From Candidatus Dormiibacter inghamiae (lineage in GTDB: Bacteria; Chloroflexota; Dormibacteria; Dormibacterales; Dormibacteraceae), in contig JAEKNQ010000040.1 in assembly GCA_016464825.1 (NCBI GenBank), forward strand, positions 124,001 through 188,000: a stretch of 64,000 nt of DNA. Direction: 5' to 3'. A program made the position numbers and the translations under genes. This document shows, piece after piece, positions 42,006-50,157 of this stretch. Numbering within the stretch: the stretch's first letter is position 1; each line of letters begins with the position of its first letter. A model generated the notes under the pieces. That model did no database searches. It was not told the DNA's origin and was given only the letters and a program-made list of their open reading frames with translations.

Positions 42006-44366
42006 ATGGCCGTTGTCGAAGAGAAGGTGACGACCTGGCTGGGTCGCAGCGTCAAGCGAAAGGAGGATGACCGCTTCCTCCAGGGCCGGGGGAACTACAT
42101 CGAGGACATCAAGCTGCCCGGGATGCTCTACATGGCCATCCTGCGCAGCCCGCACGCCCATGCCCGCATCCTGTCGATCGACACCGCGCCGGCGATGCAG
42201 GTGCCCGGCGTGGTCGCGGTCGTCACCGGCGCCGACCTGGTGGCCCACAAGCTCGCCTGGATGCCCACCTTGTCGGGCGACACCCAAGCCGTGCTCGCGA
42301 CCGATAAGGTGCGCTTGCAGGGCCAGGAGGTCGCCTGCGTTATCGCCGAAGACGCCTACACAGCGCATGACGCTCTGGGTCTGATCGACGTCGACTACGA
42401 GCCCCTCCCCGTGGTGACCAACCCCCAGCAGGCCTTGGCGGAGGGCGCGCCGCTGATCCGCGACGATAAGGAGGGCAAGACCGACAACCGCATCTACCAC
42501 TGGGAGGCGGGGGACCAGGCAGCCACCGAGCGCGCGTTCGCCCAGGCCGACAGGGTGGTCAGCATAGACATGCACTACCCGCGCTGTCACCCCTCGCCGC
42601 TCGAATGCTGCGGCTGTGTTGCCGACGTGAACCCTGCCTCCGGCATGGTCACCATTTACATGACCTCGCAGGCGCCCCACGTCCACCGCACTGTGTTCGC
42701 GCTCGTCACCGGACTGCCCGAGCAGAACATCCAGATCATCTCGCCGGATCTGGGCGGCGGCTTCGGCAACAAGGTCCCCATCTATCCCGGCTACGTGGTG
42801 GCGACGGCCGCCTCGCTCCTGATCGGGCGCCCTGTGAAGTGGATCGAGGACCGGACCGGAAACCTGATTTCCACCGGCTTCGCTCGCGACTTCTACATGG
42901 ACGGCGAACTGGCGCTTCGGCAGGACGGCAAGATGCTGGGGCTGCGCGTCAACATGCTTTCCGACCAGGGCTACGCGTACGCCGACGCCCAGCCGAGCAA
43001 GTTCAAAGCAGGTCTGTTTCACGTGGTAACAGGCTCCTATGACATCCCCGCCGCGCACGTCGTCACCGATGGCGCCTACACCAACAAGGCGCCAGGCGGC
43101 GTCGCCTACCGCTGCTCCTTCCGGGTCACGGAGGCTTCCTACTTCATCGAGCGGCTAGTCCAGAAGGCGGCGTACGAGCTGGGTCTGGATCCGGCCGAGC
43201 TGCGGCGCCTGAACTTCATTCAGCCCGAGCAGTTTCCTTACACGTCGGCGACAGGGTTCGTCTACGACTCGGGGGACTACGAACGGGCGCTCGACCTGGC
43301 GCTCGAGAAGGTCGGCTACCGCGAGCTGCGTCAGGAGCAGGCAAAGCTTCGCCAGGAGGGGAAGGGCAAGCTCCTCGGGATCGGGCTCGCCAGTTTCACC
43401 GAAGTAGTCGGGGCAGGACCGGGCAGGCAGTTCGACATCCTCGGCATCAGGATGTTCGATTCCGCGGAGCTGCGGGTCCATCCGACCGGCAAGGCGATCC
43501 TGAAGTTGGGCGTGAAGTCGCAGGGCCAGGGGCACGAGACCACGTTTGCGCAGATCGTCTCCAACGAGCTCGGCATCCCGCCGCAGGACGTCATAGTGCA
43601 GGAGGGTGACACCGACAACACTCCCTACGGACTGGGCACCTACGCGTCTCGCAGCACCCCCACCGGCGGCGCCGCCACCGCAGTGGTCGCGCGCGAGCTG
43701 CGTGAGAAGGCGAAGCGGATAGCCGCCCATCTGCTCGAGGCAGCCGCCGAGGACTTGGAATGGGAGTTGGGGCGCTTCTTCGTCCGCGGCACTCCCGATC
43801 GGGGCGTCACCATCCAGGACGTCGCGTTCGCCGCTTACACGAACCTCCCCGAAGGTATGCAGGCGGGGCTCGAGGGAGTCCACTACTACGATCCGCCCAA
43901 CATGACCTATCCCTTCGGCAGCTATGTCGTGGTCGTCGACATTGATGCGGGCACTGGCCAGTGGAAGGTGCGCCGGGTGGTCGCAGTCGACGACTGCGGC
44001 GTCCGGATCAACCCCATGATCGTCGAGGGCCAGATCATGGGCGGTCTGACCGAGGGGCTGGGCATGGCAGCCATGGAGCTGATCACCTTCGACGAGGAGG
44101 GCAACTGCATAGGCTCCAACTTCATGGACTACCTGCTCCCGACCTCCATGGAAACGCCGCACTTTGACCTCTTCGAAACAGTCACGCCCTCGCCGCACCA
44201 TCCCATCGGCTGCAAGGGAGTGGGTGAGTCGGCGACGGTGGGCTCTCCCGCGGCCTACGTCAACGCGGTCATCGACGCGCTGGCCCCGTATGGGATCACG
44301 AACATCGACATGCCTGTGACCTCTGACAAGGTCTGGGAGGCGCTGCGCTCAAAGGGAGTGGGCTAA
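42006..44366 (+). CDS. coxL: Aerobic CO dehydrogenase large (Mo) subunit, form I
   Basis: 786 residues. The active-site loop reads AYRCSFR at residues 367-373, the form I signature that carries the Cys bound to copper in the Mo-S-Cu site; form II-type proteins have a different loop. PDLGGGFGNKVPIYPGY and GQGHETTFAQIVSNELGI are molybdopterin-cytosine-dinucleotide contacts, and the C-terminal GVGESATVGSPAAYVNAV holds the catalytic Glu. It oxidises CO to CO2, a trait of soil bacteria that live on trace gases. GAGG lies shortly before the ATG. Confidence 0.95.
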   Translation: MAVVEEKVTTWLGRSVKRKEDDRFLQGRGNYIEDIKLPGMLYMAILRSPHAHARILSIDTAPAMQVPGVVAVVTGADLVAHKLAWMPTLSGDTQAVLATDKVRLQGQEVACVIAEDAYTAHDALGLIDVDYEPLPVVTNPQQALAEGAPLIRDDKEGKTDNRIYHWEAGDQAATERAFAQADRVVSIDMHYPRCHPSPLECCGCVADVNPASGMVTIYMTSQAPHVHRTVFALVTGLPEQNIQIISPDLGGGFGNKVPIYPGYVVATAASLLIGRPVKWIEDRTGNLISTGFARDFYMDGELALRQDGKMLGLRVNMLSDQGYAYADAQPSKFKAGLFHVVTGSYDIPAAHVVTDGAYTNKAPGGVAYRCSFRVTEASYFIERLVQKAAYELGLDPAELRRLNFIQPEQFPYTSATGFVYDSGDYERALDLALEKVGYRELRQEQAKLRQEGKGKLLGIGLASFTEVVGAGPGRQFDILGIRMFDSAELRVHPTGKAILKLGVKSQGQGHETTFAQIVSNELGIPPQDVIVQEGDTDNTPYGLGTYASRSTPTGGAATAVVARELREKAKRIAAHLLEAAAEDLEWELGRFFVRGTPDRGVTIQDVAFAAYTNLPEGMQAGLEGVHYYDPPNMTYPFGSYVVVVDIDAGTGQWKVRRVVAVDDCGVRINPMIVEGQIMGGLTEGLGMAAMELITFDEEGNCIGSNFMDYLLPTSMETPHFDLFETVTPSPHHPIGCKGVGESATVGSPAAYVNAVIDALAPYGITNIDMPVTSDKVWEALRSKGVG

Positions 44367-45329
44367 ATAAAAGACGAGACGCTGAGCCTGCTGGCCGAGT
44401 ATGTGGCCGCCGGCACGCCGTGCGCGCTGGCCACCGTGGTCAGTTGCCGGCCGCCGACATCGGCCCACCCCGGCGACAAGGCAGTCATCACCGCCGACGG
44501 GGGGCTGCGCGGTTGGATCGGGGGTAGCTGTGTGGACTCGCTGGTGCGTCGAGAGGCGCTGCACGTGCTGGCCGAGGGCCGCTCAAGGTTGGTGCGAACG
44601 GTGGCCGCCGAAGAGGCGCGGGAGAGCCGCCCGCCCGGTGAGCTGACAGTGGCTACCACCTGCCCCAGCGGTGGGTCGGTGGAGGTCTTCATCGAGCCGC
44701 AGCTGCCACGCCCACAGCTGCTGATCTTCGGTGCCAGCCCCGCCGCTCGAACGCTCCTTCGGCTCGGCGGTGCCACAGGCTTTCGCACCTGCCTGGTTCA
44801 TCCGGGGGCTCGACCCGCGGAGTTCTCGGAAGCCGACATGGTGCTGCCGAGCCTGGATGTGGCGCCCGCTGCCCCAGGGCCAGACAGCTGGGCGGTTGTG
44901 GCAACGATGGGCCACTACGACGAGGACGCGATCGAAGCCGCGCTGGCCCACCCAGAGCTCGACGTTGCGCTGGTGGCGAGCGACCGCCGCGCCGCGGCTG
45001 TGCGCGCCGCCCTGCGGCAACGCGGGCTGCCCGAGGCGACAGTAGCGCGGGTGAGGGCGCCGGCGGGCAGGCTTCGCGCCGGCAGCCAGGAGGAGATCGC
45101 CCTGCTGGCCCTGGCCGAGTTGGTTACCCGGCGCCACGAGGTGTCTCGCCCGAGGCTGCTGCCCGAGGCTCCGGTCTTCGCCACCGATCCGGTCTGCGGC
45201 ATGACGGTGGAGGTGGGCGTCGGAGAGCAGGCAGACCATGCCGGCGCCATCTACCACTTCTGCTGCGCTGCCTGTCGAGACCAATTCCTGCTCCAGCCAG
45301 AGCGTCACCTGAAGGCGGCTGAGGCCTAG
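44367..45329 (+). CDS. XdhC/CoxF-like protein fused to a C-terminal YHS domain
   Basis: About 320 residues. An XdhC-type domain starts LLAEYVAAGTPCALATVV, with GGLRGWIGGSCVDSLVRREAL and the Rossmann part QLLIFGASPAARTLLRLGG; VVATMGHYDEDAIEAAL is also conserved. XdhC proteins insert sulfurated Mo cofactor. The last ~45 residues are a YHS domain (DPVCGMTVEV, YHFCCAACRDQF), a metal/thiol module usually separate. No ATG or GTG gives the full N terminus: the frame opens after the coxL stop with ATA at 44367, preceded by GGGAG; GTG 44403 is an alternative that would cut 12 conserved residues. Confidence 0.8.
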   Translation: MKDETLSLLAEYVAAGTPCALATVVSCRPPTSAHPGDKAVITADGGLRGWIGGSCVDSLVRREALHVLAEGRSRLVRTVAAEEARESRPPGELTVATTCPSGGSVEVFIEPQLPRPQLLIFGASPAARTLLRLGGATGFRTCLVHPGARPAEFSEADMVLPSLDVAPAAPGPDSWAVVATMGHYDEDAIEAALAHPELDVALVASDRRAAAVRAALRQRGLPEATVARVRAPAGRLRAGSQEEIALLALAELVTRRHEVSRPRLLPEAPVFATDPVCGMTVEVGVGEQADHAGAIYHFCCAACRDQFLLQPERHLKAAEA

Positions 45330-45374
45330 AGGTCTAGTGTCCCGCTTCTCGCGTTCCCCAGGCGGCTGAGGCCT

Positions 45375-45992
45375 GTGCCCGGAGGAAGGTCGGCCGGGCT
45401 GGTGCTCGCCGCCGGCGCGTCGAGCCGGATGGGCAGTCCCAAGCAGCTGCTGCCGGTGAACGGCCGTCCGCTGCTGGAGGTGGTGGTCGCCGAGGTGTCG
45501 GCTTCACGGCTGGACCAAGTGCTGGTGGTTTTGGGCGCGAACGCTGATGAGCTGCTGCGGCGCGTGCAGCTCGGCCGCGCCCAACCGCTGGTCAACGCTG
45601 ACCACGCGTCAGGCATGAGCTCATCCTTGAAGGCCGGCCTCCGCGCCCTGCCGGCGGAAGTGGAGCTGGCAGTGGTCATCCTGGGCGATCAGCCGGCCAT
45701 CTCGGCTGCGCTGCTCAATGAGCTGCTGGATCTGGAAGAAAGCTCAGGCCGGCCGGCGGCCGCCTTGAGCTTTGACGGCCTCCTTCACCCGCCTGTCCTG
45801 CTGCGCCGTGAGCTCTGGCCCGATCTGATGTCCCTGGAAGGCGACGTGGGCTGCCGGCGCCTGATCCGAACCCGCCCGGACCTGGTCTCCGCGCTGCCAG
45901 TGCGGGGAGGCGGGCGGCATCCCCTCGACGTGGACACGCCAGCCGACTATCAGCGGCTGCTGACATCAGAACCCTGGACCGCGGGCCGCTAG
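45375..45992 (+). CDS. Molybdenum-cofactor cytidylyltransferase-like protein (MocA type)
   Basis: 205 residues, GTG start. The NTP-transferase signature is LVLAAGASSRMGSPKQLLPVNG; ADHASGMSSSLKAGLRALP and ILGDQPAISAALL (metal-binding Asp) follow. MocA makes molybdopterin cytosine dinucleotide, the cofactor form used by CO dehydrogenases, matching its place at the end of the cox operon. Confidence 0.86.
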   Translation: MPGGRSAGLVLAAGASSRMGSPKQLLPVNGRPLLEVVVAEVSASRLDQVLVVLGANADELLRRVQLGRAQPLVNADHASGMSSSLKAGLRALPAEVELAVVILGDQPAISAALLNELLDLEESSGRPAAALSFDGLLHPPVLLRRELWPDLMSLEGDVGCRRLIRTRPDLVSALPVRGGGRHPLDVDTPADYQRLLTSEPWTAGR

Positions 45993-46096
45993 GCTGACCG
46001 GCTCAGTTGGTCATCACTCACTAGGGTTGCCGGGCTCGGTTTGTAGGAGAGTAACCAAACACAGGCCTGGGCTGGGCTGTAGCATCGTCAATCGAC

Positions 46097-46174
46097 ATGC
46101 GCTCCCGTGCAGACCACGCCATCCAACTCGAAGTACTCATTCGCCTTCTCCAGGCGGGGGCAGTCGCGTCCTGA
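46097..46174 (+). CDS. ilvBN attenuator leader peptide
   Basis: A 25-residue ORF: after MRSRADHA comes IQLEVLIRLLQAGAVAS. Eight of its residues are Ile, Leu or Val, with Leu-Ile and Leu-Leu clusters, the pattern of leader peptides controlling branched-chain amino acid operons. A stop at 46172 is followed by a terminator at 46198. GGGGGC at 46156-46161 inside the leader can pair with GCCCCC of the terminator stem, giving an alternative antiterminator. Confidence 0.82.
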   Translation: MRSRADHAIQLEVLIRLLQAGAVAS

Positions 46175-46197
46175 GCGTTTCTTAGACACCGACTTGA

Positions 46198-46230
46198 GCC
46201 CCCACCGCAGAAGGTGGGGGCTTTTTTATT
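46198..46230 (+). terminator. Attenuator terminator upstream of ilvB
   Basis: GCCCCCACC (46198-46206) pairs perfectly with GGTGGGGGC (46213-46221), loop GCAGAA, followed by TTTTTTATT. With the leader peptide upstream this makes a classical attenuator. Confidence 0.9.
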
Positions 46231-46269
46231 GCGGCAGACAAGCAGACAAGCGAGAGAAAGAGTGAAGCA

Positions 46270-47958
46270 ATGACCGGAGCCGACATCCTGCTGGAAGCCC
46301 TGGAACGGGAAGGTGTGGACACCATCTTCGGTTACCCGGGCGGTGCCAACCTGCCGATCTATCAGCGGCTGCACGCGCATCCCAAGCTGCGCCACATCCT
46401 GGTCGGCCACGAGCAGGGTGCGGCTCACATGGCCGACGGCTACGCCAGGGCCTCGGGTAGGCCAGGAGTCGTCTTCGCCACCAGCGGGCCGGGTGCGCTC
46501 AACACGATCACTGGCTTGGCGACAGCGTTCATGGACTCGGTTCCACTCGTCGCAGTCACGGGTCAGGTCGCCAGCGGCATGGTGGGTCGAGACGCCTTCC
46601 AGGAATCGGACGTGATCGGCTGCAGCCAGCCGGTCACCAAGCACAACTACCTGGTCACCCGGGTAGAGGACGTCGCACCTGTGCTGAAGGAGGCGTTCTA
46701 TATCGCCTCCAGCGGCCGGCCCGGCCCTGTGCTGATCGACATCTGCAAGGACGCGCAGCAGGCGGAATGCGAGCCGGCCTGGGAGGAGCGCATCCAGCGG
46801 CCGGGCTATCGGCCTGCCTTTGAGCCAGATCTGAGCCAGGTCGAGCGGGCCGCCGCAGCGCTGGCCCGAGCTGAGCGGCCGGTGATTTTGGCGGGACACG
46901 GGGTGCTGCTGAGCAGCGCCGAGCAGGAGCTCATCGCCGTCGCCGAGAAGGCGGTTGTGCCGACTGGCACCACGCTGCTGGGTGTGGGCGCTTTCCCGGT
47001 CAGGCATCCGCTGTCACTGCACATGACAGGGTTCATGGGCACCGGTTGGAACCTGAAGGCTGTGCAGAACGCCGACCTCCTGATGTGTGTCGGCATGCGG
47101 GTGGACGATCGCGTCACTGCCAAGCTGAACGATTGGGCGCCCCGGGCGGAGACGTTCATCCACGTCGACATCGACCGTTCCGAGATGGGCAAGAACGTGC
47201 GGCCGCACCTGGAGGTGGTGGCGGACGCCGGGACGGCGCTGAGGGCGATGCTGCCTCACCTCGTGCCGCCGCCCGCAAGTCGCGGCGCCTGGCTGACTCA
47301 GATCGATCGCTGGCGCGAGGAGCACCCGCTCCGATACGCGAAGTCCAACGGCCATCTGCAGCCGCAGGACGTGATGATCGCCATGTATGAGCGCTGCGCC
47401 GATGAGGCCATCGTCGTCGCCGATGTGGGCCAGAACCAGATCTGGGCGGCGCTCTGGTGGAACTACCTGAAGCCTGGCCTGTTCATCAACTCAGGCGGGG
47501 CCGGCACCATGGGCTTTGCGCTGCCGGCCGCCATCGGGGCCAAATTCGCGCGACCGGAAAAGGCTGTCTGGTGCGTTGCCGGGGAGGGCGGTTTCGTGAT
47601 GACCGCCCAGGAGCTGTCGGTGGCCGTCAAGCATCAGCTCGACGTGAAGATAGTGCTGCTGAACAACTTCTGCCTGGGCATGGTGCGTCAGTTCCAGGAC
47701 GACTTTTACGGTGGGGTCCGCTCAGAGGTCGACCTGCGCCACCTACCTGATTTCGTGAAGCTGGCCGACGCCTACGGGCTTGCCGGCATCAAGGTCGAGC
47801 GGGCTGAACAACTCCCGGAGGCTTTCGACTTCGCGCAGAGAACACCCGGTCCCGTGCTGATCGACTTTCGCATCGACCCGTCCGCCAACGTCTATCCGAT
47901 AGTTCCGCTGGGGGCGGGTTTGAACGACTTTTGGGAGCAGCCGGATGATTACGCCTGA
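46270..47958 (+). CDS. ilvB: Acetolactate synthase large subunit
   Basis: 562 residues, thiamine-diphosphate enzyme. Conserved Glu lies in GHEQGAAHMADGYARASG, GGAGTMGFALPAAIGAKFA precedes the cofactor region, and NNFCLGMVRQFQDDFY is the AHAS-type C-terminal motif. It makes 2-acetolactate or acetohydroxybutyrate, the first step of Val/Leu/Ile synthesis. The usual GDG of the cofactor motif reads AGEGGF, so Glu replaces the metal-binding Asp. Overlaps ilvN by 14 bases. Attenuation control is upstream. ilvC is not in the window. Confidence 0.92.
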   Translation: MTGADILLEALEREGVDTIFGYPGGANLPIYQRLHAHPKLRHILVGHEQGAAHMADGYARASGRPGVVFATSGPGALNTITGLATAFMDSVPLVAVTGQVASGMVGRDAFQESDVIGCSQPVTKHNYLVTRVEDVAPVLKEAFYIASSGRPGPVLIDICKDAQQAECEPAWEERIQRPGYRPAFEPDLSQVERAAAALARAERPVILAGHGVLLSSAEQELIAVAEKAVVPTGTTLLGVGAFPVRHPLSLHMTGFMGTGWNLKAVQNADLLMCVGMRVDDRVTAKLNDWAPRAETFIHVDIDRSEMGKNVRPHLEVVADAGTALRAMLPHLVPPPASRGAWLTQIDRWREEHPLRYAKSNGHLQPQDVMIAMYERCADEAIVVADVGQNQIWAALWWNYLKPGLFINSGGAGTMGFALPAAIGAKFARPEKAVWCVAGEGGFVMTAQELSVAVKHQLDVKIVLLNNFCLGMVRQFQDDFYGGVRSEVDLRHLPDFVKLADAYGLAGIKVERAEQLPEAFDFAQRTPGPVLIDFRIDPSANVYPIVPLGAGLNDFWEQPDDYA

Positions 47959-48475
47959 GGTCGTCGACACCCGGCGGCTCCGGGTCGTGACAGCCATAGT
48001 TCAAGATCACCCGGGAGTCCTCTCCCGCGTCAGTGGCATGGTCCGCCGGCGCGGATTCAACATCCAGGGACTGACAGTCGGTCCGACCGGGGTGCCGGGG
48101 CGTTCACGCATGACTCTCACAGTTGATGCCGGCCACGCTGAGGCGGACCAGGTGGAGAAGCAGCTGGACCGGCTGATCGAGGTGATCGAGATCCGCGACG
48201 TCACGGATTCCCCCAAGCTGCTCCGTGAGCTGGCCATTGTGAAGGTGTCGGTCACCGGGGAGCAGCGTGAGCAAACAACGAGGGAGGTCCAGGGCTTCGG
48301 CGGTCGCCTGCTGGCTGCCAATGAGGCGCTGGTCATCTACGAGTTGAGCGGCGAGTTCGAGTCAGTCGAAAGCTTTCTGGGGCTGATGCGCCCGCTGGGC
48401 ATAGTGGACATCGCCCGCTCGGGGCCTGTCGCCATGACGAGCCTGGCTGGTCTGGCTGGACCGGAGGGAGAATAG
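47945..48475 (+). CDS. ilvN: Acetolactate synthase small (regulatory) subunit
   Basis: 176 residues. The N-terminal ACT domain RLRVVTAIVQDHPGVLSRVSGM...GFNIQGLTVGPT is followed by the ACT-like C-terminal half (VEKQLDRLIEVIEIRDV ... LAIVKVSVTGEQREQ). It confers valine feedback inhibition on the large subunit. It starts inside the end of ilvB, a typical coupled arrangement. Confidence 0.95.
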   Translation: MITPEVVDTRRLRVVTAIVQDHPGVLSRVSGMVRRRGFNIQGLTVGPTGVPGRSRMTLTVDAGHAEADQVEKQLDRLIEVIEIRDVTDSPKLLRELAIVKVSVTGEQREQTTREVQGFGGRLLAANEALVIYELSGEFESVESFLGLMRPLGIVDIARSGPVAMTSLAGLAGPEGE

Positions 48476-48476
48476 C

Positions 48477-49631
48477 GTGAAGTCGGATCGAGTGTTCATA
48501 TTCGACACGACGCTCCGCGACGGTGAGCAGTCGCCCGGCTTCGGCTTGGACCATGACGCGAAGCTGCGGGTGGCGCGGCAGCTCGAAGTGCTCGGTGTTG
48601 ATGTCATCGAAGCCGGCTTCCCCATCTCCTCGCCCGGCGATTTCGAAGCCTGCCGCGAGATCGCCAGGGAAATCCGAGAGCCTGTCATCACAGCCCTGGC
48701 GCGGGCTGTGCGCAAGGACATCGATGCGGTCTGGGGCGCGATCCAAGACGCTGAGCGGCCTCAGATCCACATAGTGCTGTCGGTCTCCGACATCCATATC
48801 GAGCGCAAGCTGGGGCTCAGCCGCGAGCAGGTGCTGCAGCGCGGGGTGGAGGCAGTCGAGTACGCCCGCTCCCTCTGCAATGAGGTGGAGTATTCACCGG
48901 AGGACGCCGGCAGATCAGACCCGGACTACCTGGTGGAGACCGTGGAGCGGGTCATCGACGCCGGTGCCACGACCATCAACATCCCCGACACGACAGGCTA
49001 CTGCCTGCCGGGAGAGTTTGGCAGTCTCATCCGCCACGTCGTGGAGAACGTGCGCAACGCAGAGCAGGCCATTTTCTCGGTGCACTGCCACAACGATCTC
49101 GGGCTGGCAACCGCCAACTCGATGGCCGGCTTGGAGAATGGTGCGCGGCGCGTGGAGTGCACGGTCAACGGCATAGGTGAGCGAGCCGGTAACACTGCAC
49201 TGGAGGAGATCGCCATGCTGCTGGCCGTCCGCCAGCCGCTGCTCGGCCTGGAGACAGGCATCGCCACCTCGCAGATAGTGCCCACCTCGCAGCTGCTGAC
49301 AGCGCTGACCGGCGTCCAGGTCCAGCCCAACAAAGCGGTGGTGGGTGCCAACGCCTTTGCTCATGCCTCAGGCATCCACCAGGATGGGGTGCTGAAGGAC
49401 CGGCTGAATTACGAGATCATGCGCCCGGAAGACGTTGGCTGGGACGACAATCGGATAGTGCTGACCGCACGCTCGGGCCGCCATGCGTTCCGCCATCGCC
49501 TGGGTCGCCTCGGCCTGGAGGTGCCGCCGGACCGACTGGACCACGCCTGGGAGGAGTTCCTTCGAGTCGCCGACCACCGGAAGGTGGTGACCGACGCCGA
49601 CCTTCACGAACTGTTCAGCGCAGCGGTTTAA
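48477..49631 (+). CDS. leuA: 2-isopropylmalate synthase lacking the C-terminal regulatory domain
   Basis: 384 residues. FIFDTTLRDGEQSPGFGLD, the metal ligands in SVHCHNDLGLATANS, NGIGERAGNT and FAHASGIHQDGVLKD define the LeuA family. Full-length LeuA is about 500 residues or more with a C-terminal leucine-binding domain; this one stops after the barrel and accessory helices, so it should lack allosteric leucine inhibition. GGAGGGAG precedes the GTG. It is the third gene behind ilvB and ilvN, matching the branched-chain role; a citramalate or homocitrate variant is less likely. Confidence 0.88.
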   Translation: MKSDRVFIFDTTLRDGEQSPGFGLDHDAKLRVARQLEVLGVDVIEAGFPISSPGDFEACREIAREIREPVITALARAVRKDIDAVWGAIQDAERPQIHIVLSVSDIHIERKLGLSREQVLQRGVEAVEYARSLCNEVEYSPEDAGRSDPDYLVETVERVIDAGATTINIPDTTGYCLPGEFGSLIRHVVENVRNAEQAIFSVHCHNDLGLATANSMAGLENGARRVECTVNGIGERAGNTALEEIAMLLAVRQPLLGLETGIATSQIVPTSQLLTALTGVQVQPNKAVVGANAFAHASGIHQDGVLKDRLNYEIMRPEDVGWDDNRIVLTARSGRHAFRHRLGRLGLEVPPDRLDHAWEEFLRVADHRKVVTDADLHELFSAAV

Positions 49632-49721
49632 AAGGTTGCCGCCGGCGGGTACACTCGCCGCTCAGTGCGCGCCACGCCGGTCGGCTGGCCCGGCCAATTA
49701 GGGAGTCGGAGGAGTCCACGA

Positions 49722-50075
49722 ATGTGTCGTCTAATCAACTGCTGTCTGGTTCTCGTGGCAGGCCTCGTGCTGGTGCCGGCGGCTTCAGGCTGTGGCCGGC
49801 TGCCTGGAGGTGCGTCGGCCAGATGCGTGGTGGATTTCAAGTACTTCAACGTTGAGGCGACGGGCGACAAGGCTGGGGTGGACGCGTTCTGCAAGTCGGC
49901 GACCGCGGCGGGAGAGGGGAAGATCGACAACCCGCAGGGGGACAAGGTATGCACTCACGATGTCAGTCAGGGCGGCAGGAAGTTCACGCTGGCGGTCTAC
50001 GTTCGGCCTGACGCGGACCAAGTTAGTCGTGATGGAGCAAACCGGCTCTGCCAGACCTACGCCGGCATGCACTGA
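49722..50075 (+). CDS. Small lipoprotein, unknown function
   Basis: 117 residues from the ATG at 49722 (GGAGGAG 9 bases upstream). The signal peptide LINCCLVLVAGLVLVPAASGC ends in a lipobox (AASGC), so the mature protein is anchored to the membrane by its Cys. The mature part has five more Cys residues, probably disulfide-bonded. The family is not recognised. TACACT at 49650-49655 is a likely -10 box about 65 bases upstream. Confidence 0.65.
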   Translation: MCRLINCCLVLVAGLVLVPAASGCGRLPGGASARCVVDFKYFNVEATGDKAGVDAFCKSATAAGEGKIDNPQGDKVCTHDVSQGGRKFTLAVYVRPDADQVSRDGANRLCQTYAGMH

Positions 50076-50157
50076 GTTGGAGCCAGCTCGGAATAGAGAG
50101 GCGCCGTGACTCGTTGCGGCAGGGCAGCGCCGTCGAAGCAGCCAGAGGAGAAAGGAC

